From positions 1 through 64,000 of the forward strand of contig NZ_VZPL01000003.1 of the NCBI RefSeq assembly GCF_008801575.1: a DNA stretch of 64,000 nt, in the 5' to 3' direction. This document shows, piece after piece, positions 41,186-49,454 of this stretch (its first letter is position 1; the number at the start of each line of letters is the position of its first letter). Origin of the DNA: Xanthomonas cissicola. Lineage in GTDB: Bacteria > Pseudomonadota > Gammaproteobacteria > Xanthomonadales > Xanthomonadaceae. The notes under the pieces are model-generated. The model worked only from the letters and a program-made list of their open reading frames with translations, searched no databases and had not been told where the DNA came from. The position numbers and the translations under genes are program-made.

Positions 41186-42967
41186 ATGTCTTTCGATCCC
41201 CCGTTTTCCCACGGCTCAACCGCCAGCGGCCTGAGCCGGCGCCGCTTCGTCCAGGGCCTGGCCCTGAGCGGCATCGCCGCCAGCGGCCTGTGGCGCAACG
41301 ATGCGCGCGCCGCGGCCCAGGCGAACACGCCCGTGCTGCGCGGAAGCAGCCAGTCGCTGCAGATCGGCCGCCTGCCGGTCAACTTCACCGGGCGCCCCCG
41401 CTCCGCAATCGCCGTCAACCAGAGCCTGCCGGCACCCACCCTGCGCTGGCGCGAGGGCGACATGGTGAGCGTGCGCGTGCGCAACGCGCTGACCGACCAA
41501 CCCACCTCGGTGCATTGGCATGGCCTGTTGCTGCCGGCCAACATGGACGGGGTGCCGGGCATGAGTTTCGACGGCATCGCGCCGGGCCAGGAGTATCACT
41601 ACCGCTTTGCGCTGCGCCAGTCCGGCACCTACTGGTACCACAGCCATTCGATGTTTCAGGAGCAGTCAGGGCTGTATGGCGCCATCGTCATCGACCCGCT
41701 GGTGCCGCCGCCGTACCGGCACGATCGCGAACATGTGGTGCTGCTCTCGGACTGGACCGATCTGGACCCGGCCGCCCTGTTCCGTCGTTTGAAACAGATG
41801 CCGAGCCACGACAACTACGCGCAGCGCACCGTCGGCGATTTTCTACGCGATGCGCGCGACGGCGGCCTGCGCGCCACGCTGGCCGACCGCGGCATGTGGG
41901 GGCGCATGCGCATGACGCCCACCGACCTGTCCGATGTCAACGCCAACACCTACACCTACCTGCTCAACGGCGTGGCACCGGCCGGCAATTGGACCGGCTT
42001 GTTCAAACCCGGCGAGAAGGTGCTGCTGCGTTTCATCAATGGCTCGTCGATGACCTACTTCGACATCCGTATCCCCGGCCTGCGCATGACCGTGGTGGCC
42101 GCCGACGGGCAATACGTGCATCCGGTCAGCGTGGACGAACTGCGCATCGCCGCGGCCGAAACCTTCGACGTGATTGTCGAACCGCTCGGCCAGGATGCGT
42201 TTACGTTATTCGCGCAGGACATGGGCCGCACCGGCTTCGCCTGCGGCACGCTGGCAGTGCAGCACGGCTTGCAGGCGCCGATTCCTGCGCTGGATCCGCG
42301 CGCCATCCTGACCATGCAGGACATGGGGCATGGCGATGGCATGGATCACGCGCTGCCCGCAATGCATGGCGCGCCCGGGATGCTGGCGGCGCATGGGATG
42401 CACACCATGCACTCGCATGACGATGCCAAGGCACACGACAAGGCGCCGCATCATTCCGCCAGCGAAACCGGCAACCCGCTGATCGACATGCGCAGCAATG
42501 CCACCGCACCGCGCCTGGACGACCCCGGCGTGGGCCTGCGCGACAACGGCCGCCGCGTGCTGTGCTACGCCGATCTGCATAGCGTGCTCGACGACCCGGA
42601 TGGGCGCGAACCGGGCCGTGACATCGAGCTGCATCTGACCGGGCATATGGAAAAATTCGCATGGTCCTTCGATGGCATCGCGTTCGCTTCCGCGCAACCC
42701 TTGCGGCTGCAATACGGCGAGCGCCTGCGCATCGTGCTGGTCAACGACACCATGATGCAGCACCCCATCCATCTACATGGCATGTGGAGCGACCTGGAAG
42801 ATGCGCACGGCAACTTCCAGGTACGCAAGCACACCATCGACATGCCGCCCGGCACCCGCCGCACCTACCGCGTGCGTGCCGATGCGCTCGGCCGCTGGGC
42901 GTATCACTGCCATCTGCTGTACCACATGGAAGCGGGCATGATGCGCGAAGTGCGGGTGGAAGCATGA
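41186..42967 (+). CDS. copA: Copper resistance multicopper oxidase CopA
   Basis: This 593-residue periplasmic multicopper oxidase oxidises Cu(I) and sequesters copper. A Tat signal SRRRFVQGLALSG (17-29) exports it folded. Copper ligands are HWHG (H110, H112), WYHSHS (H152, H154), HPIHLHG and HCHLLYHME. A Met/His-rich insert (MQDMGHGDGMDHALPAMHG... to HTMHSHDDA, ~390-435) is the family's extra copper-binding region. ATG at 41186 follows GCAGGAGATGTC. The stop overlaps the start of copB (ATGA). Likely the chromosomal copper-homeostasis copy rather than a plasmid resistance copy. Confidence 0.95.
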   Translation: MSFDPPFSHGSTASGLSRRRFVQGLALSGIAASGLWRNDARAAAQANTPVLRGSSQSLQIGRLPVNFTGRPRSAIAVNQSLPAPTLRWREGDMVSVRVRNALTDQPTSVHWHGLLLPANMDGVPGMSFDGIAPGQEYHYRFALRQSGTYWYHSHSMFQEQSGLYGAIVIDPLVPPPYRHDREHVVLLSDWTDLDPAALFRRLKQMPSHDNYAQRTVGDFLRDARDGGLRATLADRGMWGRMRMTPTDLSDVNANTYTYLLNGVAPAGNWTGLFKPGEKVLLRFINGSSMTYFDIRIPGLRMTVVAADGQYVHPVSVDELRIAAAETFDVIVEPLGQDAFTLFAQDMGRTGFACGTLAVQHGLQAPIPALDPRAILTMQDMGHGDGMDHALPAMHGAPGMLAAHGMHTMHSHDDAKAHDKAPHHSASETGNPLIDMRSNATAPRLDDPGVGLRDNGRRVLCYADLHSVLDDPDGREPGRDIELHLTGHMEKFAWSFDGIAFASAQPLRLQYGERLRIVLVNDTMMQHPIHLHGMWSDLEDAHGNFQVRKHTIDMPPGTRRTYRVRADALGRWAYHCHLLYHMEAGMMREVRVEA

Positions 42968-44058
42968 GCCGCTTTCGCATGCAGGTATGGTTCGCGGCTG
43001 CGTTCTTGGCGAGCGCATCTGCGGTTGCGCAGGAGCATCAGCACGATGCGATGGAGGAGGCACCGCAGGACATGCAGGAACAGGCGATGCAAACGGCCGA
43101 TGGCGCACATGAGACCCCCGCATCATCTCAGGCCGCACCCATCGACCACACTCACATGTCGCACGCTGAGATGGGCACCGATGCCATGGACCATGAATCG
43201 ATGAAGCAGGGATCCATGGACGATGCAGCCATGCACCACCAAGCGATGGATCACGCTTCGATGGATCACTCGAAGATGCACCACACGCAGCCAACACACG
43301 CTGCGCAAGCTCCTGCATCACTCACCGAGACACGCACTAACCCGCTACCACGCGCCCCCATCCCCCCAACCACGGCGGACGACATCGCCGCTGCATTCGC
43401 ACCATTGCGCACGCATACGATGCACTCGGCAGGTATCAACCATTATGTCCTGCTCGATCGGCTGGAGGCTTCCAACACTAACCGCGGTAGCGGCCAGGCC
43501 TGGGAATCACGCGCATGGATCGGTGGCGACGTCGACCGGCTCTGGCTGCGCAGCGAAGGCGAGCGGCACGACGGGCGCACCGAATCCGCCTCGCTGGAAG
43601 CGTTCTATGGCCATGCCATTTCGCCGTGGTGGGATGTGCTTGTCGGCGCGCGCCAGGACATCGGCGCAGGAGAACATCGCAGCTGGGCGGCTTTCGGCGT
43701 GCAAGGACTGGCGCCCTACAAGTTCGAAACCGAAGCCACGCTGTATGTGGGCACCGGCAGCCGCGCGGCGCTGCGGCTGGAAGGCGAATACGAGGTACTG
43801 CTAACCAACCGCCTGATCCTGCAGCCGCGTGTGGAAGCCGACATCGCGCTTACCGACGACAACCGCCGCGGTATTGGCAGCGGCCTGGAACAGGTCGAAC
43901 TTGGCTTGCGCCTGCGCTACGAGATCACCCGCCGCTTCGCGCCGTACATCGGCTGGGTGCACAGCCGCAGCTTCGGCGATAGCGCACAGCGCGCGGCGAT
44001 GGACGATATCCGCGCGCGCGACAGCCGCTTTGTTGCCGGAGTGCGCGTTTGGTTTTGA
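42964..44058 (+). CDS. copB: Copper resistance outer membrane protein CopB
   Basis: This 364-residue protein has a signal peptide (QVWFAAAFLASASAVAQ) and a long Met/His/Asp-rich stretch (~25-110, repeated as HxxMDHxSM-type units such as MDHESMKQGSMDDAAMHH). The C-terminal CopB beta-barrel domain (~135-364) ends in FVAGVRVWF with terminal aromatic residue. It is thought to bind copper at the outer membrane. It is co-translated with copA through the ATGA overlap. Confidence 0.93.
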   Translation: MSRFRMQVWFAAAFLASASAVAQEHQHDAMEEAPQDMQEQAMQTADGAHETPASSQAAPIDHTHMSHAEMGTDAMDHESMKQGSMDDAAMHHQAMDHASMDHSKMHHTQPTHAAQAPASLTETRTNPLPRAPIPPTTADDIAAAFAPLRTHTMHSAGINHYVLLDRLEASNTNRGSGQAWESRAWIGGDVDRLWLRSEGERHDGRTESASLEAFYGHAISPWWDVLVGARQDIGAGEHRSWAAFGVQGLAPYKFETEATLYVGTGSRAALRLEGEYEVLLTNRLILQPRVEADIALTDDNRRGIGSGLEQVELGLRLRYEITRRFAPYIGWVHSRSFGDSAQRAAMDDIRARDSRFVAGVRVWF

Positions 44059-44209
44059 GGCAGGTGGTACCGCGGTTGGCCCTCTCCATCAACGCTCGCG
44101 CATCCCACCCGCTGCCAGTCGGCCATGACACGCCGACAACCCTGCCCTGGCTAACATCGCCCATTCGCGCAACACGCCGCACCCCCACAATCCACACCAG
44201 GAGACCGCC

Positions 44210-44734
44210 ATGTCTTTGAACGATCTGCAACACGTGCCAGGCGCCAATGCCGCGCCCGCCGAGACACACGGCTTCGTGTTCAACCACACCATGCTGCGCG
44301 TCAAGGATGCAACGCAGTCACTGGATTTCTACACGCGTGTCCTGGGCTTCCGCCTGCTCGACACACGCGATTTTGCCGACGCAAAATTCAGCCTGTATTT
44401 TCTCGCGCTGCTACCCGAAGGCACCGCCATTCCCGATGACGACGCCCAGCGTCGGCTGTGGATGGCAGGTATCCCCGGCGTGCTCGAACTCACCCATAAC
44501 CATGGCACCGAAACCCAGGATGGCCCGGTCTATCACGACGGCAACAGCGACCCGCGCGGCTTCGGCCACCTCTGTATCTCGGTGCCGGATATCCATGCCG
44601 CCTGCGCACGTTTCGACAGCCTCGACGTGCCATACCAAAAACGCCTGGAAGACGGCCGCATGAAGCACCTGGCCTTCATCAAGGACCCGGATGGTTACTG
44701 GGTGGAGATCATTTCCAATACGCCGTTGGCGTAA
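44210..44734 (+). CDS. gloA: Lactoylglutathione lyase (glyoxalase I)
   Basis: This 174-residue metalloenzyme converts the methylglyoxal-glutathione hemithioacetal to S-lactoylglutathione. Metal ligands lie in FNHTMLRV, VLELTHNHG, GFGHLCIS and YWVEIIS; the NHGTETQDGPVYHDGN insert is that of the longer, zinc-type (eukaryote-like) glyoxalase I found in gamma-proteobacteria such as Pseudomonas and Xanthomonas. AGGAGA precedes the ATG at 44210. It is separate from the cop operon (150 bp gap). Confidence 0.94.
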   Translation: MSLNDLQHVPGANAAPAETHGFVFNHTMLRVKDATQSLDFYTRVLGFRLLDTRDFADAKFSLYFLALLPEGTAIPDDDAQRRLWMAGIPGVLELTHNHGTETQDGPVYHDGNSDPRGFGHLCISVPDIHAACARFDSLDVPYQKRLEDGRMKHLAFIKDPDGYWVEIISNTPLA

Positions 44735-44876
44735 GTCCAACGCTCAGCGGCAAGCTGGCGCGTCAGCGGGGACGGGATGGCAACCAGCCGATACCAATGC
44801 CGAACGCGACGCGTCCCTTGCCTCGAAGCCCCGCGCCGCAACGACGCGCGGTAACCGCCAGGCCCGGTGCAGCGAC

Positions 44877-44904
44877 TGGACACAACGGCGGGCTGGAGTA
44901 GACT
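44877..44904 (+). promoter_or_regulatory. Putative promoter of the lipoprotein-toxin unit
   Basis: TGGACA (44877-44882) and TAGACT (44899-44904) are 16 bases apart; the expected start point is about 24 bases before the lipoprotein ATG. Nothing else is seen in the 200 bp after gloA. Confidence 0.45.
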
Positions 44905-44934
44905 TTCGCCGCCCTCCGCAATGGATGCACCCCA

Positions 44935-45837
44935 ATGCTCGTCAGGAAGATTTCACTGGTCCTTGCGCTAGCAACGATCGCCGCCTGCACACAGGCGACA
45001 CCGGACGCCACCGCTCCGAAGACCGCCGCAGCCGCGGCCGGCACCCCTACAAAACCGTCAGAAAAGGATGCATCTCCCATGCAGGACGCAACCCAGGGAT
45101 CGACCCAGCAACTGCAGCCGCCGCGGACCGACAGCGTGCTGTATTTCATCAGCAACGTGGACGGCGATGGCGCAACCTCGTACGAGGTCGCCAATGGCAG
45201 CTGGATTCATTATTGGTACGGCTTCCAGTTCGAACTCGGTGGTACGCGGTATTACACCGGCTTCGCCTGGGAAACGCCCGAGCGCTTCGGCGCAGAAAGC
45301 GAAGACCACTCTCCTGCGCCCGGCACCAAGGTGACGTTGGCCCATGCCACTTTCGTGACCAGCGAACCGGGGAGCAAAACGCCGTGGAAGCTGCTTGGCG
45401 CAGAGCCCTACATCGGCGAATTCGGCGGCTTGGAACAAGGCAACACCGTCGACACCACGCGTCAACCACAGACCTTTGTCACCGATGACAGCCGGCTGGT
45501 GCTGGCCGTGCCGACGTGGAGCCTGCAGTCGGGCGTGCGCATCCTTTCCTACGACGCACTGGTGTTCAACCCGAAAGAAACCGATAACGTCAACGACAAG
45601 CATTGGACCTATATCGGCAACATTCCGGCGGGTGAGGACAACAGCGCCAATTGTGGCGAAGATGCGCCCGGGAAGATTGCCTGCGTCAAGAACAGCAGCA
45701 CGCTTGCGTTCGTGAAGCAGCCCGGCCTGCCCGCGCTGCGGGTAACCGTCTCTGCCGATCCGCCGACGAGCGGGGGGGACGCGACGGTTCAATATCGCTA
45801 CGATGCGGCCAGCAAATCGTATTTGCCGACCCCTTGA
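44935..45837 (+). CDS. Lipoprotein of unknown function, candidate immunity protein
   Basis: This 300-residue lipoprotein has signal peptide MLVRKISLVLALATIAAC with lipobox IAAC (C18); Thr at +2 favours outer-membrane sorting. A 45-residue Ala/Thr/Pro/Gln linker precedes a globular part beginning SVLYFISNVDGDGATSYEVANGSW. No known family was recognised. It lies 79 bp upstream of a peptidoglycan-hydrolase toxin gene on the same strand, with one promoter in front. Immunity proteins of Xanthomonas type IV secretion effectors are typically periplasmic lipoproteins encoded just upstream of their effector, so protection of the cell's own wall is the likely role. Confidence 0.7.
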   Translation: MLVRKISLVLALATIAACTQATPDATAPKTAAAAAGTPTKPSEKDASPMQDATQGSTQQLQPPRTDSVLYFISNVDGDGATSYEVANGSWIHYWYGFQFELGGTRYYTGFAWETPERFGAESEDHSPAPGTKVTLAHATFVTSEPGSKTPWKLLGAEPYIGEFGGLEQGNTVDTTRQPQTFVTDDSRLVLAVPTWSLQSGVRILSYDALVFNPKETDNVNDKHWTYIGNIPAGEDNSANCGEDAPGKIACVKNSSTLAFVKQPGLPALRVTVSADPPTSGGDATVQYRYDAASKSYLPTP

Positions 45838-45872
45838 TACAGGACCAAAGGAATTGGTTCGGGCGGCGTACC

Positions 45873-45894
45873 GCTGCAGCCGCGTGGCTGCAGC
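45873..45894 (+). other. Intra-operon hairpin between immunity candidate and toxin
   Basis: Perfect nine-pair stem GCTGCAGCC/GGCTGCAGC with loop GCGT, 35 bp after the lipoprotein stop and about 20 bp before the toxin ATG. No T-tract follows, so it is not a standard terminator. It could lower toxin expression relative to the lipoprotein or protect the upstream mRNA. Confidence 0.6.
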
Positions 45895-45916
45895 ACTCAA
45901 TCAAGGACCTTGAGCG

Positions 45917-47809
45917 ATGCCGACGAACTACTCACGAGCCCAAGTGCTCGACATCATCGAACGCGAAGCGGCCGAGCGGAATATTCCGCGTGACGACTTC
46001 CTGCGTTTTGCCCACGTAGAGACTGGCGGCGCCTTCGACGAGTTGGCCAGCCGCGGCCCCGGTGGTGCGAAAGGACTGTTCCAGTTCACTCCGCCAACCG
46101 CCCAGCAGTACGGCATTGCCGGACGCGAACTGGACGCGGTGGTCAACACCGACGCAGCAGCGCGGCTGTATCTGGATAACCGGACGAGCCTGGTCAATCG
46201 GCACGAACGCGATGGGCGGCCCTACCTGTCGGGCAAGCCGGAGCCCGATGGCCTGGATATGTACCTGGCCCATCAGCAAGGCGCCGGTGGCTACCGCTCT
46301 CTGCAGACCGCGATCGCCACGGGATCTTTTGGCCTGGAAAGCACACGCGCCAATATTCTCAACAATGTCGGCGAGAAAGAGCTGAAGTCGTTGACCGGCG
46401 TGGATTCGGCAACGTTCCGGCGCATGTCCGACAAGGATATGGCACAGACGTTTGTGCAGTACTGGGATACGAAGATGGACCGTATCCGTATTCCCGAAAA
46501 AGGCATCGAGCCCATTTCGGCCACGCAGCAGGCACCGTCGCACGCTGCGCCAGCGCATTCCGCGCCTGCCCAGCCGGAGAAACCCGCAGCGCAAGGCATC
46601 GCGCTTCACGCGGCCTACGACCTCACCAATAAATACGACCACGTCAAATACGGCCTGGGCGCGAAAGATCCCGACAAAGGCAGGGTCGATTGTTCGGGCT
46701 GGGTGGTCGAGATGCAGAACGCGACCATGGATGAGATCAACAAGGGCGCCGGCAAGGCCATCTTCACCAAGGACGAAAAGTTCAGCCCTGGTTTCGACAG
46801 CGCGTCCGAACTGCTGCGCAAGGCCGAGCTGCGCTCCGGCGTGCTGATCCAAGGCAAGGACGTGACTGCCCAGAGCCTCAAAGAAGGCATGATCATCGGC
46901 GAGGACAATGGCCCGCAGAGTTGGGACAAGGGGCGTTACAAGGGCATCGACCACATCACGATGGTGGTGCGCGACCCCAAGGATGGCCAGCTCAAGATCA
47001 GCCAATCCCGTGGCGGCGAGGGTGTTGAGCTCAGCTCGCTGGATTTCTACCTTGAGCGCAAGCACGCCAAGGGCGTCAAGCTGTATGCGAGCGACCCGCT
47101 GTCTGAGGCGCGCGACCTGCTGCAGGAGCGCAGCCAGAACAAGCAGCAATCCCACCCAGCGTCCGAGCACAAACCCAGCCAGGCACACGCCGCCGCGGAT
47201 GCGCCGAGTGTCCTGCGCGAAAATGCGCGTGGTGCAGAAGTGCGCACCTTGCAGCAGACGCTGCAGCAACTGGGCTACAAGGACGCAGCCGGCAACGAAC
47301 TCAAGGCTGACGGTGCCTATGGCCAACGGACCAGCGACGCGGTCAAGGCATTCCAGCGTGCGCATGGGCTGCAGGACGATGGCGTGGTTGGCCGCGATAC
47401 GCAGGCTGCGCTGAAGCAGGCGGAAAAGACGCCACTGCTCTCGGAGAAAACCAACCCCGACCACCCGCTGTTCAATCAGGCCCTCAACAAGCTGGAACAG
47501 CTCGGCCCCAATGCCTTCGCCAATCGGCAGCAGCTGGTAAATGCAGCCGGCCACATGACCTTCGAAGCCAAGGTCAGCGGCATGCAACGCATCGACATGG
47601 TGGCGCAAAGCAAGGATGGCAACGGACTGTTTGCCGTGCAGGGTCAGCCAACCGACCCGGCGCATCAGCGGATCTACACCGAAAAGGCAACCGCTGCGGA
47701 ACGTCCGCTGGAGCAAAGCAGCAATGCGGTGCGGCAGGATGCGCAAACGCAAACGCAGGTCCAAGATCAGCACGAGCAACAACGTAGCCAGACGCGCAGC
47801 GTCGGTTGA
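45917..47809 (+). CDS. Type IV secretion antibacterial effector (X-Tfe) with peptidoglycan hydrolase domains
   Basis: This 630-residue protein has no signal peptide. Four parts are visible. A lysozyme-like lytic transglycosylase domain (~20-190) has catalytic Glu35 in HVETGGAFD and GAKGLFQFTPPTAQQYG. An NlpC/P60-like peptidase domain (~226-395) has candidate Cys259 in RVDCSGWV and His346 in GIDHITMVV. A PG_binding_1 domain spans ~431-500 (ARGAEVRTLQQTLQQLGY). The C-terminal region (~511-630) has NPDHPLFNQA, SGMQRIDMVAQS, LFAVQG and a Gln-rich tail, the hallmarks of the XVIPCD domain that docks effectors to VirD4 of the Xanthomonas T4SS. It probably kills competing bacteria by cutting peptidoglycan. 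AAGGACC lies before the ATG. Confidence 0.88.
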   Translation: MPTNYSRAQVLDIIEREAAERNIPRDDFLRFAHVETGGAFDELASRGPGGAKGLFQFTPPTAQQYGIAGRELDAVVNTDAAARLYLDNRTSLVNRHERDGRPYLSGKPEPDGLDMYLAHQQGAGGYRSLQTAIATGSFGLESTRANILNNVGEKELKSLTGVDSATFRRMSDKDMAQTFVQYWDTKMDRIRIPEKGIEPISATQQAPSHAAPAHSAPAQPEKPAAQGIALHAAYDLTNKYDHVKYGLGAKDPDKGRVDCSGWVVEMQNATMDEINKGAGKAIFTKDEKFSPGFDSASELLRKAELRSGVLIQGKDVTAQSLKEGMIIGEDNGPQSWDKGRYKGIDHITMVVRDPKDGQLKISQSRGGEGVELSSLDFYLERKHAKGVKLYASDPLSEARDLLQERSQNKQQSHPASEHKPSQAHAAADAPSVLRENARGAEVRTLQQTLQQLGYKDAAGNELKADGAYGQRTSDAVKAFQRAHGLQDDGVVGRDTQAALKQAEKTPLLSEKTNPDHPLFNQALNKLEQLGPNAFANRQQLVNAAGHMTFEAKVSGMQRIDMVAQSKDGNGLFAVQGQPTDPAHQRIYTEKATAAERPLEQSSNAVRQDAQTQTQVQDQHEQQRSQTRSVG

Positions 47810-47828
47810 TTGGTGCAATAAAAACACA

Positions 47829-47862
47829 GAAGGGGCGCCGATCGATGGATCGGCGCCCCTTC
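47829..47862. terminator. Long perfect hairpin between convergent genes
   Basis: A 15-pair perfect stem starting GAAGGGGCGCCGATC with loop GATG lies 20 bp after the toxin stop. The T-rich tract (TGTTTTTATT) lies on the side used by the minus-strand gene, so it is a good terminator for that gene and a weaker one for the toxin operon. Confidence 0.7.
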
Positions 47863-47903
47863 GGGTTACGCCTGCATTGCTTGTTTTTTCGAATCACATC
47901 GAG

Positions 47904-47919
47904 CGCCGGATATCCGGCG
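47904..47919. repeat. Perfect 16-bp palindrome
   Basis: CGCCGGATATCCGGCG is self-complementary without a spacer and lies between the 15-pair hairpin and the stop of the minus-strand gene. It could be a protein-binding site or part of a composite terminator. Confidence 0.5.
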
Positions 47920-47936
47920 TCAACAGGGGTGATCCG

Positions 47937-49076
47937 TCAGTTGGACGTCGCAACAGCCGCTCTGTCAGGGAACCACTGCGGCAACTGCTCGGCGAATTTC
48001 GCTGCACATTCGTCGCTATAGGCCTGTGCTGCTTGCTTGACCAATGCGTAATCGTTGGCTTCCCATTCTTCCAGCGAGGCAGTGCGCGGTGTCGGCGCAC
48101 AGTCCAGACTGACCGGGCTCGCCTTGCGCTTCAAAAAGCCGCTGCGCTCCCCACCGATCGTCACTGCGTAGCGCAGCTCGTAAGGCGACTTGGTATCGGC
48201 CAGGCTCTGATAGACCAGCAGCCAGTCCGACATCAGCACCTGCAACGGGAACGGTTCTACCGGCACGGCCCCCGGATGCCCAGTGAAGTAGGTCTTCAAA
48301 TGCGCGTTGACCGCATCGCGCTGCAATTGATAGCCAGGATTCACCAGGCCTTCCATCTTTTCGCCTTTCAGCTGATCTTTTCCGAAGGCAGAGACCGCAA
48401 CACCGCGCGCAAATAGGCTGGTAGCGATTTGCAAGCCGACGACCATCCCGGTATGTCCGCGGCGGACGACACGTAGCATCTCGTCGCCGTTGGGCAAGCC
48501 GTTCGAGCCCACGCGCATGCTGGAATGCAATGGGAGTTGCAAGGCCCAATCTGCCGAGGGCGTCATGACAGCCCCTGCATCGGACTGCGGATTTGGTTGC
48601 GCGTCTGTTGCGGCGACCGACACAGTGCCTGCAACTGCAGCAGCCGCATACGCAGTTGCCGCGGAGAAATCCCCGCTTGCAAACGCAGGCACCACCGCCG
48701 TGGCTTCGGTCATGCGCGCAGAGGTACAGAACGTGCCAGCCGCCCGCATCTGTGCTTCATGGAAGCCAATGCCGTTGATCTGGTGCACGACGGCATCCTT
48801 GCCGTACTGTTCCACCAGCTTGCCGATCAACGCATCGGAGGGCGATTGCTGTGCACAGACCTTGGCGGCTGCGATGCGCGACCAGGCGAACTGCAGCGCA
48901 GGATCCCAGCCCATCGCATCTTCGCCCACGAATCCGTGGTCGTAGTGATACGCATAAATGGCAGGGTCGATCTCCTGCAGCGTCATTCCGCCCTGGCCGG
49001 CATAGCCCAGCGGCACGTCTTGGGCAACAGCAAGCCCCGGCAATGCCAACAGCACCGCAGCGATACACGTCTTCAT
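47937..49076 (-). CDS. Secreted protein of unknown function
   Basis: No family was recognised for this 379-residue protein. A signal peptide (MKTCIAAVLLALPGLAVAQD) predicts export to the periplasm. The N-terminal part contains YAYHYDHGFVGEDAMGWDPALQFAWSRIAAAKVC, the middle has an Ala-rich low-complexity stretch (~125-165), and the C-terminal part contains VEPFPLQVLMSDWLLVYQSL and several Cys residues that could form disulfides. AGGGA lies before the ATG at 49076. It converges on the toxin operon; whether it belongs to the same defence/attack system is unknown. Confidence 0.75.
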   Translation of the reverse strand: MKTCIAAVLLALPGLAVAQDVPLGYAGQGGMTLQEIDPAIYAYHYDHGFVGEDAMGWDPALQFAWSRIAAAKVCAQQSPSDALIGKLVEQYGKDAVVHQINGIGFHEAQMRAAGTFCTSARMTEATAVVPAFASGDFSAATAYAAAAVAGTVSVAATDAQPNPQSDAGAVMTPSADWALQLPLHSSMRVGSNGLPNGDEMLRVVRRGHTGMVVGLQIATSLFARGVAVSAFGKDQLKGEKMEGLVNPGYQLQRDAVNAHLKTYFTGHPGAVPVEPFPLQVLMSDWLLVYQSLADTKSPYELRYAVTIGGERSGFLKRKASPVSLDCAPTPRTASLEEWEANDYALVKQAAQAYSDECAAKFAEQLPQWFPDRAAVATSN

Positions 49077-49260
49077 GAATCCCTGTCCCTATGGATAAGT
49101 ACGCCGCGCTGCATGTCCCCCATGCAGCGCGACCGATGCGTCACCGCTCGCACACGACGGCTTCCAACCTGCAGGACTCTGATCGACGGGTAATGGCACA
49201 ACGCACCCGGCCGATCGTCCTGCAGGGATAGTGTGCCCGCACACGGCAGCCATCGCAGTC

Positions 49261-49294
49261 GGGGCGGTCCCCACGCATGTGTGGGGACCGCCCC
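49261..49294. repeat. Perfect 14-bp-arm hairpin
   Basis: GGGGCGGTCCCCAC (49261-49274) pairs perfectly with GTGGGGACCGCCCC (49281-49294) around GCATGT. No T-tract follows on either strand. It lies directly beside the larger inverted repeat described next. Confidence 0.8.
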
Positions 49295-49297
49295 TTC

Positions 49298-49439
49298 GAG
49301 TAGCCAACAAAACGACTGCGCAGCCGTCAGGCGGGCGCGGCGGGTGCTCGGAATCAGCATTTACCACTCCTACACTGCGATTCTGAGCGCGCCGTCCGCG
49401 CCCACCTGACGGCTGCTCGCTACGTTTTGTTAGCCGCTC
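49298..49439. repeat. Large imperfect inverted repeat, attC-like
   Basis: Two arms of about 64 bases (49298-49361 and 49374-49439) pair over most of their length around a short A/T-richer loop. The outer parts read GCCAACAAAACG and CGTTTTGTTAGCC, and the inner parts share CAGCCGTCAGG and GGGCGCGG. Size, imperfect pairing and the AACAAAACG/CGTTTTGTT ends recall integron attC sites. The terminal seven-base boxes (AGCCAAC, GTTAGCC) do not fit the attC consensus exactly. It begins 15 bp after the stop of the gene at 49455. A MITE or an RNA structure are alternatives. Confidence 0.6.
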
Positions 49440-49454
49440 TAAGATGCTCACTGC

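Noticed and set aside
47829-47862. Perfect hairpin as a standard terminator of the toxin operon
   Set aside because: On the + strand it is followed by CGGGTTACG without a T-tract; it suits the minus-strand gene better.
49298-49439. Calling the inverted repeat a proven integron attC site
   Set aside because: The terminal boxes AGCCAAC and GTTAGCC deviate from RYYYAAC/GTTRRRY and no integrase gene or cassette array is visible; kept only as attC-like.
49089-49451. 120-codon minus-strand frame across the hairpin and inverted repeat
   Set aside because: Its translation is dictated by the repeat arms, low in hydrophobic core residues, and there is no ribosome site.
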